Shown here in pieces: positions 43,279 through 52,345 of a stretch of DNA of 64,000 nucleotides. The notes under the pieces were generated by a model. The model saw nothing but the letters and a program-made list of their open reading frames with translations, had not been told where the DNA came from and made no database searches. Source of the stretch: CAYWRZ01 sp964460845 (GTDB lineage Bacteria; Bacteroidota; Bacteroidia; Flavobacteriales_D; UBA2798); contig CAYWRZ010000006.1 of assembly GCA_964460845.1 (NCBI GenBank), positions 124,001 through 188,000 of the forward strand. Reading direction: 5' to 3'. Positions within the stretch are counted from its first letter, which is position 1. The number at the start of each line of letters is the position of its first letter. Made by a program: the position numbers and the translations under genes.

Positions 43279-44196
43279 TTAAAGTATGCGGTACAAGGTA
43301 TGATTTTCACTGTCTTCTGCTATCAGTTCGCCGTAACGGGCAAGAAACGCCTGAAACGCCTCGCTGTACACATCGTAAGCCGGAGCAGTATAGACATAAC
43401 GACAATTGAGCGAAAGCAGATAGTCGCGTACCTGTTCCGAATTTCTGTTGCGAAGCAGAAAGGTACGTCCTTCGGGAGAATAATAATGATCGTCTCCACA
43501 CCAGTAATACAAGCCTTTTTTATCGAGATGATAATAAAAATCGGGCAGGTTGTTGACAAGATAAACCGCCCCTTCGTCGGGAAACGTGCGAATAAAATCA
43601 GTCAGCTTTTCTACCTGCTGCACGCCGGTTTTAAGAGACTCCGGCTCTTTTTCTTGCGCACCGAATAATTTCTCATAATGCTGTGCCGAACGCGATCCGC
43701 CAAGCTGGAGAAAAATATGAAAACCCGCTAAGGCAATGAGAAACGACAAGGCATATACCCGCAAAAAAACAAGTTTAGGTCTGCTGTCAAACAGCTTCCA
43801 GGTAATACTAAAAAGCAGAATCAGCACCAGCGGCAACAAGGTATATTGATACCTCGGATTAAAATAGCCTTTTAGGGCAATGAGCAGGAAAGACAACACC
43901 ATCAATACCAGCATTCCTTTTTGCGCGCGGGTCAATACCGGTTTTTCCCAGCGGTAATACATAAGCGCCACTACCGGAAGCAGCCAATTGAGATTACCGA
44001 GAAATTTAAACCCGAAAAACACACCGAGATAGCCGTTCAACCAAAGTTTAAGCGGTGTTTCTATGCGTCTTGCGCTAAGGTTCACATCGGCTCCCGGAGT
44101 TGGTTTTTCAATGAGGTAATAGATAAGCGCATCTACCGCTACTATGCCCAGCAGAAAAACTATAAACCAAATAACGTAGTTGCGTTTTTCTTGCAT
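43279..44196 (-). CDS. Membrane protein with C-terminal periplasmic domain (possibly the 3' half of a GT-C glycosyltransferase)
   Basis: 305 residues. Five hydrophobic segments lie in the first 170 residues (YVIWFIVFLLGIVAVDALIY, WLLPVVALMYY, MLVLMVLSFLLIALKG, YTLLPLVLILLFSITW, LRVYALSFLIALAGFHIF). A soluble region of about 125 residues follows (LVNNLPDFYYHLDKKGLYYW, SLNCRYVYTAPAYD). This layout resembles the C-terminal half of GT-C enzymes. It begins only 4 bp after the gene at 44201-45277, which looks like the N-terminal half, so the two may have been one gene. No specific family is recognised. Confidence 0.6.
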   Translation of the reverse strand: MQEKRNYVIWFIVFLLGIVAVDALIYYLIEKPTPGADVNLSARRIETPLKLWLNGYLGVFFGFKFLGNLNWLLPVVALMYYRWEKPVLTRAQKGMLVLMVLSFLLIALKGYFNPRYQYTLLPLVLILLFSITWKLFDSRPKLVFLRVYALSFLIALAGFHIFLQLGGSRSAQHYEKLFGAQEKEPESLKTGVQQVEKLTDFIRTFPDEGAVYLVNNLPDFYYHLDKKGLYYWCGDDHYYSPEGRTFLLRNRNSEQVRDYLLSLNCRYVYTAPAYDVYSEAFQAFLARYGELIAEDSENHTLYRIL

Positions 44197-44200
44197 AGCT

Positions 44201-45277
44201 TTAATAAAATTTCAGTTCCTGAAATATCCAGCCGGTGCCCGTTATCACATCCATCACATAATGTACAGCGCCAAAAGCCAAAATCAGCGCCCCTGCCAGC
44301 ACGGCACGCATCGTTTTCTGCTTCACATTTCCTTCCACAAAGAAAAGAAGCACGGCCAACTGGAAAAAAACGAGCATCGCACCCAATGAATGTGCTACGG
44401 CCTGCGCGCCCGCAAACAAAGTAAAACACAGTAGCAAAAACACGGAATAACGTTGCAATAATCTGTAAAGCACCAGCGTAGCCAAAAAGAAAAACGTGAC
44501 TCTGAAATTATCAATATGATATTTCATCAGCGTCTCAAAAAAACCGTAGGTAAGTAACAAGCCCGCCGTTCCCCATAAGGCCAGCCTGTAATGCAACTGC
44601 CGGAGGTAATAAAAGGTAAAAGCGAGAAGGAGTCCGCCGTACACACTGTTCACGCTGCGAAAATAGAGGTCGGAAGTAACACCGGTAATCGAGCTGATCA
44701 TCCCTTCCCAGGTAGCCAGCAAGGGAAAAGCGAATCCGTGTAAACCCACGTAATAAAATCCGGTCGCCTCATCGTAACGATGCGCTTCGTAACGAATGGC
44801 AAGGTCTCTCAAAAAAATCTTGCCCTGCACGGCATATTCGAGCGTATCGTGCTCGGTAAGGGTCTTGTGGTTAAGGTAAAACAACCAGCCTCCCACTATT
44901 CCCAACGCAACGGTGGCCAAGGCCAAAGTAGGATAAGGATAGCGCCGCACAAGCCTGCACACCTCTGTCCTCAGGTAGCCTACCGTTTCGAGGAGTGGCG
45001 CAAGCGCCAAAGCGCCCATGGCGATAAACACGAAACTTACTGCCCCTACATAAAACACCGGAGCCTGACCGGGTACCAGCCAAAGCAGGTAATACAGCAA
45101 CAGCGTTACCAAAGCCGGAGTCAGCGCCACGCTCCATCCGAGAAGCTCCACGATTTTCACTTCGCGCAGCCGATCGTATTTACGCAGAAAAGCCGCCAAA
45201 AAAAACGGAAACACCAAATGAAGCACTAACAATTGCGCCAGCAGTTGCCAGGTAGCAGCCTCCTTTAAAAAATTCAT
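44201..45277 (-). CDS. GT-C-like membrane glycosyltransferase, N-terminal part
   Basis: 358 residues with about 9 helices. The loop after the second third has acidic residues of the GT-C catalytic kind (NHKTLTEHDTLEYAVQGKIF, with D and E after the helix near residue 140), as in lipid-linked mannosyl- or arabinosyl-transferases. No long C-terminal periplasmic domain is present, although one appears in the next gene. The C terminus stops abruptly after TGTGWIFQELKFY. The ATG overlaps the amidotransferase stop (ATGA). Assignment to GT-C is by pattern, not by a named family. Confidence 0.6.
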   Translation of the reverse strand: MNFLKEAATWQLLAQLLVLHLVFPFFLAAFLRKYDRLREVKIVELLGWSVALTPALVTLLLYYLLWLVPGQAPVFYVGAVSFVFIAMGALALAPLLETVGYLRTEVCRLVRRYPYPTLALATVALGIVGGWLFYLNHKTLTEHDTLEYAVQGKIFLRDLAIRYEAHRYDEATGFYYVGLHGFAFPLLATWEGMISSITGVTSDLYFRSVNSVYGGLLLAFTFYYLRQLHYRLALWGTAGLLLTYGFFETLMKYHIDNFRVTFFFLATLVLYRLLQRYSVFLLLCFTLFAGAQAVAHSLGAMLVFFQLAVLLFFVEGNVKQKTMRAVLAGALILAFGAVHYVMDVITGTGWIFQELKFY

Positions 45278-47319
45278 TTACCGGAATAAAGTTTGGGAAT
45301 CCGGTTTACCACACGGATAGCCTGTTCGTAATCTATCCCGATGGTGTCGAGATACCATTTGAGAGACTCGTAACGCGGACGGTTTTCCTCGTATATTTTT
45401 TCCAAAGCTTCTTCGCGGGTAAGCATACCTTCGCGTATCTGGTTGCTGCGGAAGGTATCAAACTCACTAAAGCCGGCCACCGTATAATAAATGTAATTGT
45501 AAAAAGCCGCCGTACCGTCGCCTATACGCCAGGTCGAAGTGGTATCGGGCGCCAGTTCCCAATTGTATTCCCCAATCAGCGTACGGTTAATGCTCTCTTC
45601 GTCCCAGGGAATGTAATCGAACAGCAGCAGGTACACTTCCCGGGGTTCCATGTAGTAGGCTTTGTAAGCGCTAAACGTATCGCCCAAAGAAGAATTGAGG
45701 TACCTCGGATTGGTCGCAAAATTGCGCAGGTAATACAAGGGCATCTGGATTTTGCCCCAAGTGCTCTGCTTGTCGATGCGTTTTTTGGTAAAATCGGGAC
45801 GGATTCCCGCAAAACCTGCTTTAAAATCGGTGTTTTCCAGCTTATTTTCCATCCAAATATCGCAGGATATCCCGGTCTGACGGCGAATTTCGTTGACATG
45901 CACAAAAAAGTGCTTATCGCCCGCCATAAACAGCGGTATCATTCCCAAACGAGGCTTTTTGAGCCAGGCGGCCACGTTTTTACGAATATTTTCACGCTTT
46001 TTGCGGATATCGGCCGAAATAAGAATGTTTTCTACGCCCAGCTTACCCGTAATACGCGCAATGTTACGCCGCGCAAGGTCGGTTACCATACCCCAGTCGT
46101 AAGTAAATGTGATAGGGGTCATGCCAAATTCGTTCTTCAGCAGATGCAAGCCGTAGCTGCTATCGCGCCCGCCGCTGAATGCCACCACACAATCGGGCTT
46201 GCCGTCGTTGCGGCGGTATTTTTGAAGTATTTCTTCAAACTGCGGACGTTTATCGGTTTTCAATGCCTTGGGCTGGTAATTCAGGCAATAATTACAGACC
46301 CCGGCCGCATCGTAGTGAATAAAGGGAAAAGTCTCGGGAAGCAAACAGCGGCTGCACCTTTTAAGCTGCTTAATCCTCTCTACCGGATATTCGAGCATGG
46401 CCTCCAGGGCTTTGTGGTTGCCGGTGCTCACCTGTGGAGCTACAGAAGCCGCACCACGACGGGCAGAAACGGCATTGTGTATTTCGGTGGCAGGAGAAAC
46501 AGCAAGGGGTATCGCATCGGCCTGCCCGGGATTTTCGAACGAAAAGGGAGTAATCGAAAACGCTGCCGTATCGATTAGCAGTCCCGAGAAAGGCTCGAGC
46601 CAGGTAATTTCTTGTCCGGCAAACTTTTGCTTTACGGCTTCGTTTTTTTCAAGCAAGCTGCGCAAAATGTAGGCTTCCGAAGCAAATACAAGCGCCTCTC
46701 CGGCCGCGTCGCTCAGGTAATAAAACGAACCTGTATTGGTCGCCATCACCACCTGCGAAGCATCGGCAGGCCATACCACCACAGAAGCTGCGCCTTCAAT
46801 TTCAGCAAACACCTGTCGTATAGCCCGTACAGGGGTAAATCCTTCACGCAGGTAATGCCGAAATAAGGCGGCTAATACCTCCGTATCCACTTCATACTGA
46901 CGGGAGATGCGGCCTTCGTAAAGCTTCCAAAGCTCGTCCACATTGGTCACTATCCCGTTGTGGATCATCACCACCTCGTCTTTGACCACAGGCTGGTTAT
47001 TGTGATTATGCTCCTGCGAGCCGTTGGTCACTAAGCGCGAATGCGCCATGGTTACCACTGCTTCCTGATTACCTGCAAACACCGGAGCAAGTGCCTCGTC
47101 CAAAAATTGCCGATATCCGCGCGAACGAACCAAATCCGAAGCAGGAACGTCTTCTTTGGTAACCTGTATGCGGTGGTTGCGGGTGTCTCTTATGGCGATA
47201 CCCGACGATTCTTTGCCGCGCGATTCCGAAAGAAGAAACAGCTCATGAATTATTTTTTCAGCAAACTCGCGGGTTACGCCCGAATCTTTCTTTGCTATAA
47301 AACCAAAAATTCCACACAT
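45274..47319 (-). CDS. Fusion of class II glutamine amidotransferase with WbpG-like PP-loop sugar amidotransferase
   Basis: 681 residues. Residues 1-260: an Ntn-type glutamine amidotransferase with catalytic Cys2 (MCGIFGFIAKKDS, then AHSRLVTNGSQEHNHNNQPV and IHNGIVTN), as in GlmS, PurF and AsnB. A zinc-ribbon pair follows at about 322-346 (CSRCLLPETF and VCNYC). Then a PP-loop ATPase at about 380-640 (VVAFSGGRDSSYGLHLLKNE, FTYDWGMVTDLARRNI) of the WbpG/N-acetyl sugar amidotransferase type. WbpG normally takes ammonia from a separate class I (HisH-like) partner; here the supply is built in. It is the first gene of the polysaccharide operon and probably amidates an acidic sugar. Confidence 0.85.
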   Translation of the reverse strand: MCGIFGFIAKKDSGVTREFAEKIIHELFLLSESRGKESSGIAIRDTRNHRIQVTKEDVPASDLVRSRGYRQFLDEALAPVFAGNQEAVVTMAHSRLVTNGSQEHNHNNQPVVKDEVVMIHNGIVTNVDELWKLYEGRISRQYEVDTEVLAALFRHYLREGFTPVRAIRQVFAEIEGAASVVVWPADASQVVMATNTGSFYYLSDAAGEALVFASEAYILRSLLEKNEAVKQKFAGQEITWLEPFSGLLIDTAAFSITPFSFENPGQADAIPLAVSPATEIHNAVSARRGAASVAPQVSTGNHKALEAMLEYPVERIKQLKRCSRCLLPETFPFIHYDAAGVCNYCLNYQPKALKTDKRPQFEEILQKYRRNDGKPDCVVAFSGGRDSSYGLHLLKNEFGMTPITFTYDWGMVTDLARRNIARITGKLGVENILISADIRKKRENIRKNVAAWLKKPRLGMIPLFMAGDKHFFVHVNEIRRQTGISCDIWMENKLENTDFKAGFAGIRPDFTKKRIDKQSTWGKIQMPLYYLRNFATNPRYLNSSLGDTFSAYKAYYMEPREVYLLLFDYIPWDEESINRTLIGEYNWELAPDTTSTWRIGDGTAAFYNYIYYTVAGFSEFDTFRSNQIREGMLTREEALEKIYEENRPRYESLKWYLDTIGIDYEQAIRVVNRIPKLYSGK

Positions 47320-47359
47320 GAAAAAGAGAGGGAGATAAGGTTAACTGTACGATAAACCT

Positions 47360-47388
47360 CAAAATTAACAAACCTCGCGGGTTTACAA
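47360..47388 (-). promoter_or_regulatory. Promoter of the polysaccharide operon
   Basis: On the minus strand TTG (47388-47386), 18 bp, then TAATTTTG (47367-47360). The start codon is at 47319, giving a leader of about 35 nt. Confidence 0.6.
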
Positions 47389-47475
47389 AAATTGCATCCC
47401 GAAGCAAACAAGGCAAGTAGAAAACACTGTGCCTGAAAACAGCAAAAACAATACGAATCGGCTTCCGAAAAAATG

Positions 47476-47562
47476 CAAAAAAACAGCCCCGAGGGTATCA
47501 TCGGGGCTGCATGAGCGTGAACTTCCGGAAAGAAAACTTCCCGCGCTATAAGTTCAGCTCAT
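47476..47562 (-). ncRNA. Candidate structured small RNA with intrinsic terminator
   Basis: On the minus strand an outer stem of 13 paired positions (47550-47562 with 47511-47524, one bulge) encloses an inner 7-bp hairpin (47526-47532 with 47537-47543, AAAA loop on the plus strand). It is followed by a terminator: TCGGGGCTG (47501-47509) pairs with CAGCCCCGA (47484-47492), then a T run. The terminator lies upstream of the polysaccharide-operon promoter, so it ends a separate transcript. No conserved family was recognised, and the 5' end and promoter are unknown. Confidence 0.45.
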
Positions 47563-47785
47563 CCGGGACGTTTAGCAAAACAGCAGGTAGAAGCCACAAA
47601 AGAGATGAAAATTGCAAAAGCATTACTTAGATAAAAGTCATGATTTTATAGTCGAAAAGCAACTATATGTCGATAAACCACAGAAACGACAAAACTCGAA
47701 AACCACTTAAAAAACTGATTTACAGCGGTTTTATTTATAAAAATCAGTAGTTCGAAATGTAATAATGGGAGATTTTTGGTAGAAA

Positions 47786-47857
47786 CGGTGCCTTCGGCTT
47801 CGCTCAGGCACCGGAACAACGACAACGAAAGGTGACTGAGCGAAGCCGAAGGCACCG
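47786..47857. repeat. 21-bp perfect inverted repeat with 30-bp spacer
   Basis: CGGTGCCTTCGGCTTCGCTCA (positions 47786-47806) is repeated in inverse at 47837-47857. Such CTTCGGCTTCGCTCAG palindromes resemble REP-like elements dispersed in Bacteroidota genomes, and this copy begins 5 bp from the end of the bshA gene. It may also act as an RNA hairpin at the 3' end of the bshA transcript. Confidence 0.7.
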
Positions 47858-47861
47858 CAAT

Positions 47862-49007
47862 TCAGGACAAAGCCCCTTTACGCACTTCCATGGCCCTTTC
47901 GTAAGCCCGTTCATACAAAGGAAGTATCCGATTTATATCGAAATCGGCGGCTTTTTTTCTTGCGTTTTCACGGAAAGAAAGCAGCATCCCGGGATCGTTA
48001 AGAAGTGTCAGGGCATTCCTCGTCATCGAATCAATATCGCCTACTTCACTTAAAAATCCCGTCACTCCGTGTTCGTTCACTTCGGGAATACCGCCCGTAT
48101 TGCTGCTTATTACAGGCACTCCGGCCGCCATCGCCTCTAAGGCCGATAAGCCAAAGCTCTCGGTAGCCGAAGTAAGCAGAAATAAATCGGAAATTTTCAA
48201 TACTTCGATGGTTTGCTTGAGCTTGCCCAGCATAATCACATCTTCACATACCCCCAACTCCCGACACAATTTTTCAATATGTGAACGTTCGGGGCCGTCG
48301 CCTACCAGCATAAGCTTGGCAGGCACCTGCTGGCTTATTTTTTCAAACACCCGCACCACGTCTTCTATGCGTTTTACCTTGCGGAAATTGGAGATATGCG
48401 TCAGCAGAAACTCACCCTTGGGCGCATAACAGTCACGCAGCTCGTCTCTTCTCCAGGCGGTATCGTAATCGGCAGTACGAATAAAATTGGGAATCACTTC
48501 TATCTCGCGCTTTACGTCAAAAAAACGATAGGTATCTTCTTTCAGGCTTTGCGAAACGGCGGTTACGCCATCAGACTGGTTAATCGCAAAAGTAATGACC
48601 GGTTCGAAAGAGCTGTCTTTGCCCACCAGGGTTATATCCGTGCCGTGCAGGGTGGTAATAAAGGGTACCGAAATACCTTGCGAACGCAATATCTGCCGGG
48701 CCATATAAGCTGCCGAGGCGTGCGGAATAGCATAATGCACGTGCAGCAAATCCAGCTTTTCATATTTCACCACATCGACCAACTTACTGGTCAGTACCAA
48801 CTCGTAAGGGGTGTAATCGAACAGCGGGTAATCGGATACCAGCACTTCGTGGTAAAAAATATTTTCGCGCAAACCACCCAGCCGCACCGGCTGATCGTAC
48901 GTAATAAAATGCACCTGATGCCCTTTACGCGCCAGGGCCATACCCAGCTCGGTAGCCACTACTCCGCTCCCGCCAAAGGTGGGATAACATACAATTCCGA
49001 TTTTCAT
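47862..49007 (-). CDS. bshA: N-acetyl-alpha-D-glucosaminyl L-malate synthase BshA
   Basis: 381 residues from ATG 49007; an upstream extension to 49055 is unlikely because the family begins at MKIGIVCYPTFGGSGVVATE. This is a family 4 glycosyltransferase that joins GlcNAc from UDP-GlcNAc to L-malate, the first step of bacillithiol synthesis. Later motifs: LHGTDITLVGKD near residue 115, HISNFRKVKRIEDVVRVFEK near residue 195, LVGDGPERSHIEKL near residue 230 and TSATESFGLSALEAMAAGVP near residue 283 with the E-x7-E motif. The thiol-forming genes bshB and bshC are not nearby. Confidence 0.93.
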   Translation of the reverse strand: MKIGIVCYPTFGGSGVVATELGMALARKGHQVHFITYDQPVRLGGLRENIFYHEVLVSDYPLFDYTPYELVLTSKLVDVVKYEKLDLLHVHYAIPHASAAYMARQILRSQGISVPFITTLHGTDITLVGKDSSFEPVITFAINQSDGVTAVSQSLKEDTYRFFDVKREIEVIPNFIRTADYDTAWRRDELRDCYAPKGEFLLTHISNFRKVKRIEDVVRVFEKISQQVPAKLMLVGDGPERSHIEKLCRELGVCEDVIMLGKLKQTIEVLKISDLFLLTSATESFGLSALEAMAAGVPVISSNTGGIPEVNEHGVTGFLSEVGDIDSMTRNALTLLNDPGMLLSFRENARKKAADFDINRILPLYERAYERAMEVRKGALS

Positions 49008-49107
49008 GCCTGCTTCAATTTTCGGATAAATACCGTTGCGAATATACAAAGACACCCGCTTCGACCGATAGAGAAATACGCTTACTTACAGGAAAGCCAC
49101 AGACTGC

Positions 49108-52083
49108 TCAATTCAGCGCTTCGCTACGGCTAAGGGCATTGTAAAAGGCCTGTTGTATGTCGGTACGCACGCCCATCCGCAATATTTTAGGGTTGTCGGC
49201 TATCGGATACGAACGGTTCGAAAGGAAGATATAAATTACATCGGGACCCGGATCGGCCCAGGCGGTAATACCCGTAAAACCGGTGTGCCCGAAGCTCTCT
49301 TTGGTGACACAATTGCAGGTAGGCCCCGAATTAGTGGTCATGGTAGGCCGATCAAAGCCCGCTCCGCGACGGTTGCCCGGACAAAACTGGCAGCGTGCAT
49401 ACTCTTTTACGGTTGCCGCTTCGAGGTATTTCTCGCCTCCGTACGTACCGTAATTCATGAGCATCTGCATCATAATGGCCAAATCGTTGGCATTAGAAAA
49501 TAAGCCGGCATGACCGGCCACCCCGCCTAACATGGCAGCGCCCTGATCGTGCACATATCCGTGAATAAGCTGCTTGCGGTAAATTTTATCGTCTTCGGTC
49601 GGTGTTACACGATTTTTGTCGAAACGTTTCAGCGGATTATACCCCAGGGTCTGTGCCCCAAGCGGAATGTAAAACAGACTGTCCATATACCGATCCATCC
49701 CCTTACGTGTAATACGCTCCACTATTTCCTGAAGGAAATAATAGCCCACATCGCTGTACAGGTAATTACGCTGCTTGCGCAAAGGCGTTTTTTTGATAGC
49801 AGCAAATATAGAATCGCGGTATGTATCAAGGATATAGAGGTTATCGGCAACCTGCAGGCGAAAGCTATCGGCAGACTGCTTGCGGTAAATCTCTTCTTTC
49901 CATTTTCCGGTGTTAAGGGTAGCCTGATAAAACGGAATCCAGGCTACTAATCCGGCCTCGTGCGCCAGCATACGACGTATCTGAATAGCACCGTATTCGG
50001 ACGAATCGAGCAGGCCCGGCAGGTAATCGCGAAGACGGTGATCAAGACTGAACTTTTTCTCGTCGGTAAGCCGCATCAAGGCCGAAACGGTACCGGCTAT
50101 TTTACTGACCGAAGCCAAATCGTATAAATCGGTGTTGCTTACCTGACGCAGGCTATCATACGTATGATAACCGAAAGAACGGTAATAAAATACTTTCCCT
50201 TTTTTTGCCGCCAGCACCTGACAACCCGGATAAGCTTTTTCGATCACTCCGCGCATGGCGAGCGAATCGATTTTCAGCAGGTCGGCCGAACGTATGCCTA
50301 ATTCTTCGGGCAATACATAGCCCAGGCGCACAGGCTTTTCGATAGCAAGACCATCGCCCAGCTTAAAATAAGCAGAGGCATTTACAGGCAATTGCCCGTT
50401 GCAGGCTATTCCTCCGAAAATAAGCTGTCCGGCCAAATCTTTAGCCTCTTCCGAATTTTCGTAAGCCATAACCAGTCCGTCTAACAAGCTGGCGCCCGCA
50501 AAATGACGCAGCCCGTAAGCATTGCCGAAATGTGCCACTATCACTTTGCGTTGCCTGCGCTGGTTACTTATAAAAGCCACAGCTTCGGGCGTTATCCCGA
50601 ATTTTTCCGAGGGTCGGTTCGTAGCGCTGTGCAAGCCCACGATAAGCAGGTTATAGTCGCGCAGCTTCGGAACAAGAGCACCCACATCGCCTCCGCGCGG
50701 CGCCGCCGGAAGCGAAAAATGGGTCAGCGCGGCATAACGGCTCAGCGAAGTTTGAAAAGTATTGTGCAGGGTATCGCCTATCGACACCACGGCTATACGC
50801 AAAGTATCGAGGCGCTTTAGCGGCAATATATCGGCTTCGTTGCGCAGCAGGGTCAGCGAACCGGCAGTAAGTCGGCGAAGCAGCGATTTCGCATAAGACG
50901 TTTGTAAATCGGAAACGAGGTTCTCGGTGTTTACCGGACGGTACTGATCCAGCCGCACCCATTTTTTAGCCAGCAGGATACGCCGACAACGGCGGTCTAT
51001 CTCTTGCTGTGTGATTTCTCCGTTGGCAATCGCTTTCTGAATACCTTTCACCGCCGCAGGCACGTCTTCGGGGAAGAGCAGCACATCGTTGCCGGCCAAC
51101 AGGGCTTTTACCGCTACTTCTCCTTTTCCGTAATGATCGCTTACGCCTTTCATGTTAAGGGCATCGGTGAAAATGAGTCCTTCGAAACCCATCTCCTCGC
51201 GCAGCAAATCGCGAATAATGCTTCGGGAAAGCGTACTGGCTAATCCGGCGGTTTTTTCGAGGGCGGGAATGTACAGGTGCGCTACCATTACGCTGGCCAT
51301 TCCGCCGCGAAACAAGACCTGAAAAGGATAAAGCTCGAGGCTGTCGAGCCGGCTGCGCGAATGCGGTATCACGGGCAGGGCCAGGTGCGAATCGGTATCG
51401 GTGTCGCCGTGTCCGGGAAAATGCTTGGCATTGGCCATTACCCGCAGGTCCTGCATCCCTTTCATGTAAGCGGCGCTTTTGCGGGTTACGTTGATCCGGT
51501 CTTCGCCGAACGAACGAAAATTGATCACCGGGTTGTCGGGATTATTGTTGATGTCGGCTACAGGTGCAAAATTAATATGCACGCCAAGCCGGATACATTC
51601 GCGGGCTATCTCGCGCCCCATCAGGTACACTAAGGTATCGTTGCGCAAAGCGCCCAGGGTCATCTGCTTCGGAAATTTCAGGGTGCTGTCGAGCCGCATG
51701 GCCAGGCCCCACTCGGCATCCATCGCGATAAGCAAAGGTACTGCGGCAGCTTGCTGATAACGGTTGGTAAGCTGCGCCTGCCGCACCGGACCGCCCTGAA
51801 AAAAAATGAGTCCGCCGATATGATACTCCCTGACCAACTCGGTGATTTCTTTTTCGTGCGCCGCATCGCGGTTGGAATAGGCGGCTACCATAAACAACTG
51901 GCCTATACGCGCTTCGGGACTCAGACTGCGCATTACCGAATCGACCCAGCGGGTATCCTCCTCCAGAAAAGCGGGCTTTATCCCCGGGGCAGCGCGCTTT
52001 TCTTCTCCTTCAGGCTTCGCATACCATGCCGTAATTATCATCCATCCCGCACACAGCAAAAGGACACTCCATACTTTTTTCAT
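49108..52083 (-). CDS. Glycoside hydrolase family 3 fused to a serine hydrolase (beta-lactamase family)
   Basis: 991 residues from ATG 52083. A signal anchor (KKVWSVLLLCAGWMIITAWY) leads to a GH3 N-terminal domain of NagZ type at about 40-370 (LLIAMDAEWGLAMRLDST, KHFPGHGDTDTDSHLALPVI near residue 215), then a GH3 C-terminal-like linker and a class C beta-lactamase/DD-peptidase-like domain at about 610-985 with SxxK (SVSK near residue 657), a YSD triad near residue 774 and an HTG box near residue 933. GH3 NagZ enzymes remove GlcNAc from muropeptides. Both domains point to peptidoglycan turnover in the periplasm or at the surface. Confidence 0.88.
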   Translation of the reverse strand: MKKVWSVLLLCAGWMIITAWYAKPEGEEKRAAPGIKPAFLEEDTRWVDSVMRSLSPEARIGQLFMVAAYSNRDAAHEKEITELVREYHIGGLIFFQGGPVRQAQLTNRYQQAAAVPLLIAMDAEWGLAMRLDSTLKFPKQMTLGALRNDTLVYLMGREIARECIRLGVHINFAPVADINNNPDNPVINFRSFGEDRINVTRKSAAYMKGMQDLRVMANAKHFPGHGDTDTDSHLALPVIPHSRSRLDSLELYPFQVLFRGGMASVMVAHLYIPALEKTAGLASTLSRSIIRDLLREEMGFEGLIFTDALNMKGVSDHYGKGEVAVKALLAGNDVLLFPEDVPAAVKGIQKAIANGEITQQEIDRRCRRILLAKKWVRLDQYRPVNTENLVSDLQTSYAKSLLRRLTAGSLTLLRNEADILPLKRLDTLRIAVVSIGDTLHNTFQTSLSRYAALTHFSLPAAPRGGDVGALVPKLRDYNLLIVGLHSATNRPSEKFGITPEAVAFISNQRRQRKVIVAHFGNAYGLRHFAGASLLDGLVMAYENSEEAKDLAGQLIFGGIACNGQLPVNASAYFKLGDGLAIEKPVRLGYVLPEELGIRSADLLKIDSLAMRGVIEKAYPGCQVLAAKKGKVFYYRSFGYHTYDSLRQVSNTDLYDLASVSKIAGTVSALMRLTDEKKFSLDHRLRDYLPGLLDSSEYGAIQIRRMLAHEAGLVAWIPFYQATLNTGKWKEEIYRKQSADSFRLQVADNLYILDTYRDSIFAAIKKTPLRKQRNYLYSDVGYYFLQEIVERITRKGMDRYMDSLFYIPLGAQTLGYNPLKRFDKNRVTPTEDDKIYRKQLIHGYVHDQGAAMLGGVAGHAGLFSNANDLAIMMQMLMNYGTYGGEKYLEAATVKEYARCQFCPGNRRGAGFDRPTMTTNSGPTCNCVTKESFGHTGFTGITAWADPGPDVIYIFLSNRSYPIADNPKILRMGVRTDIQQAFYNALSRSEALN

Positions 52084-52235
52084 ACTCCTCATCTCAGGCA
52101 AGAATCGCACCTAAAATACAAGCCCCGGCACTGGGTTCGGATACACAAGGCCGTAACTTTTCAACAAACTACTATTCAAAGGTCGGCGCTTACGAACCAG
52201 GCAGGCGGTTCTTTTTCGGGTTCCTTCAAAAGTAT

Positions 52236-52243
52236 TACCTTTG
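52236..52243 (+). promoter_or_regulatory. -7 element upstream of mutL
   Basis: TACCTTTG matches TAnnTTTG; the mutL ATG is about 100 nt downstream. No clear -33 TTG. Confidence 0.4.
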
Positions 52244-52345
52244 CAAACGCAGTTTCCGGCATAAAAGTATGAAGTTTGTGCATGCCTTTCAACGCTTCAT
52301 CACCTTAGCGGCTGCCCTGCATTTTTTTTAATTTTTACACCTTTC

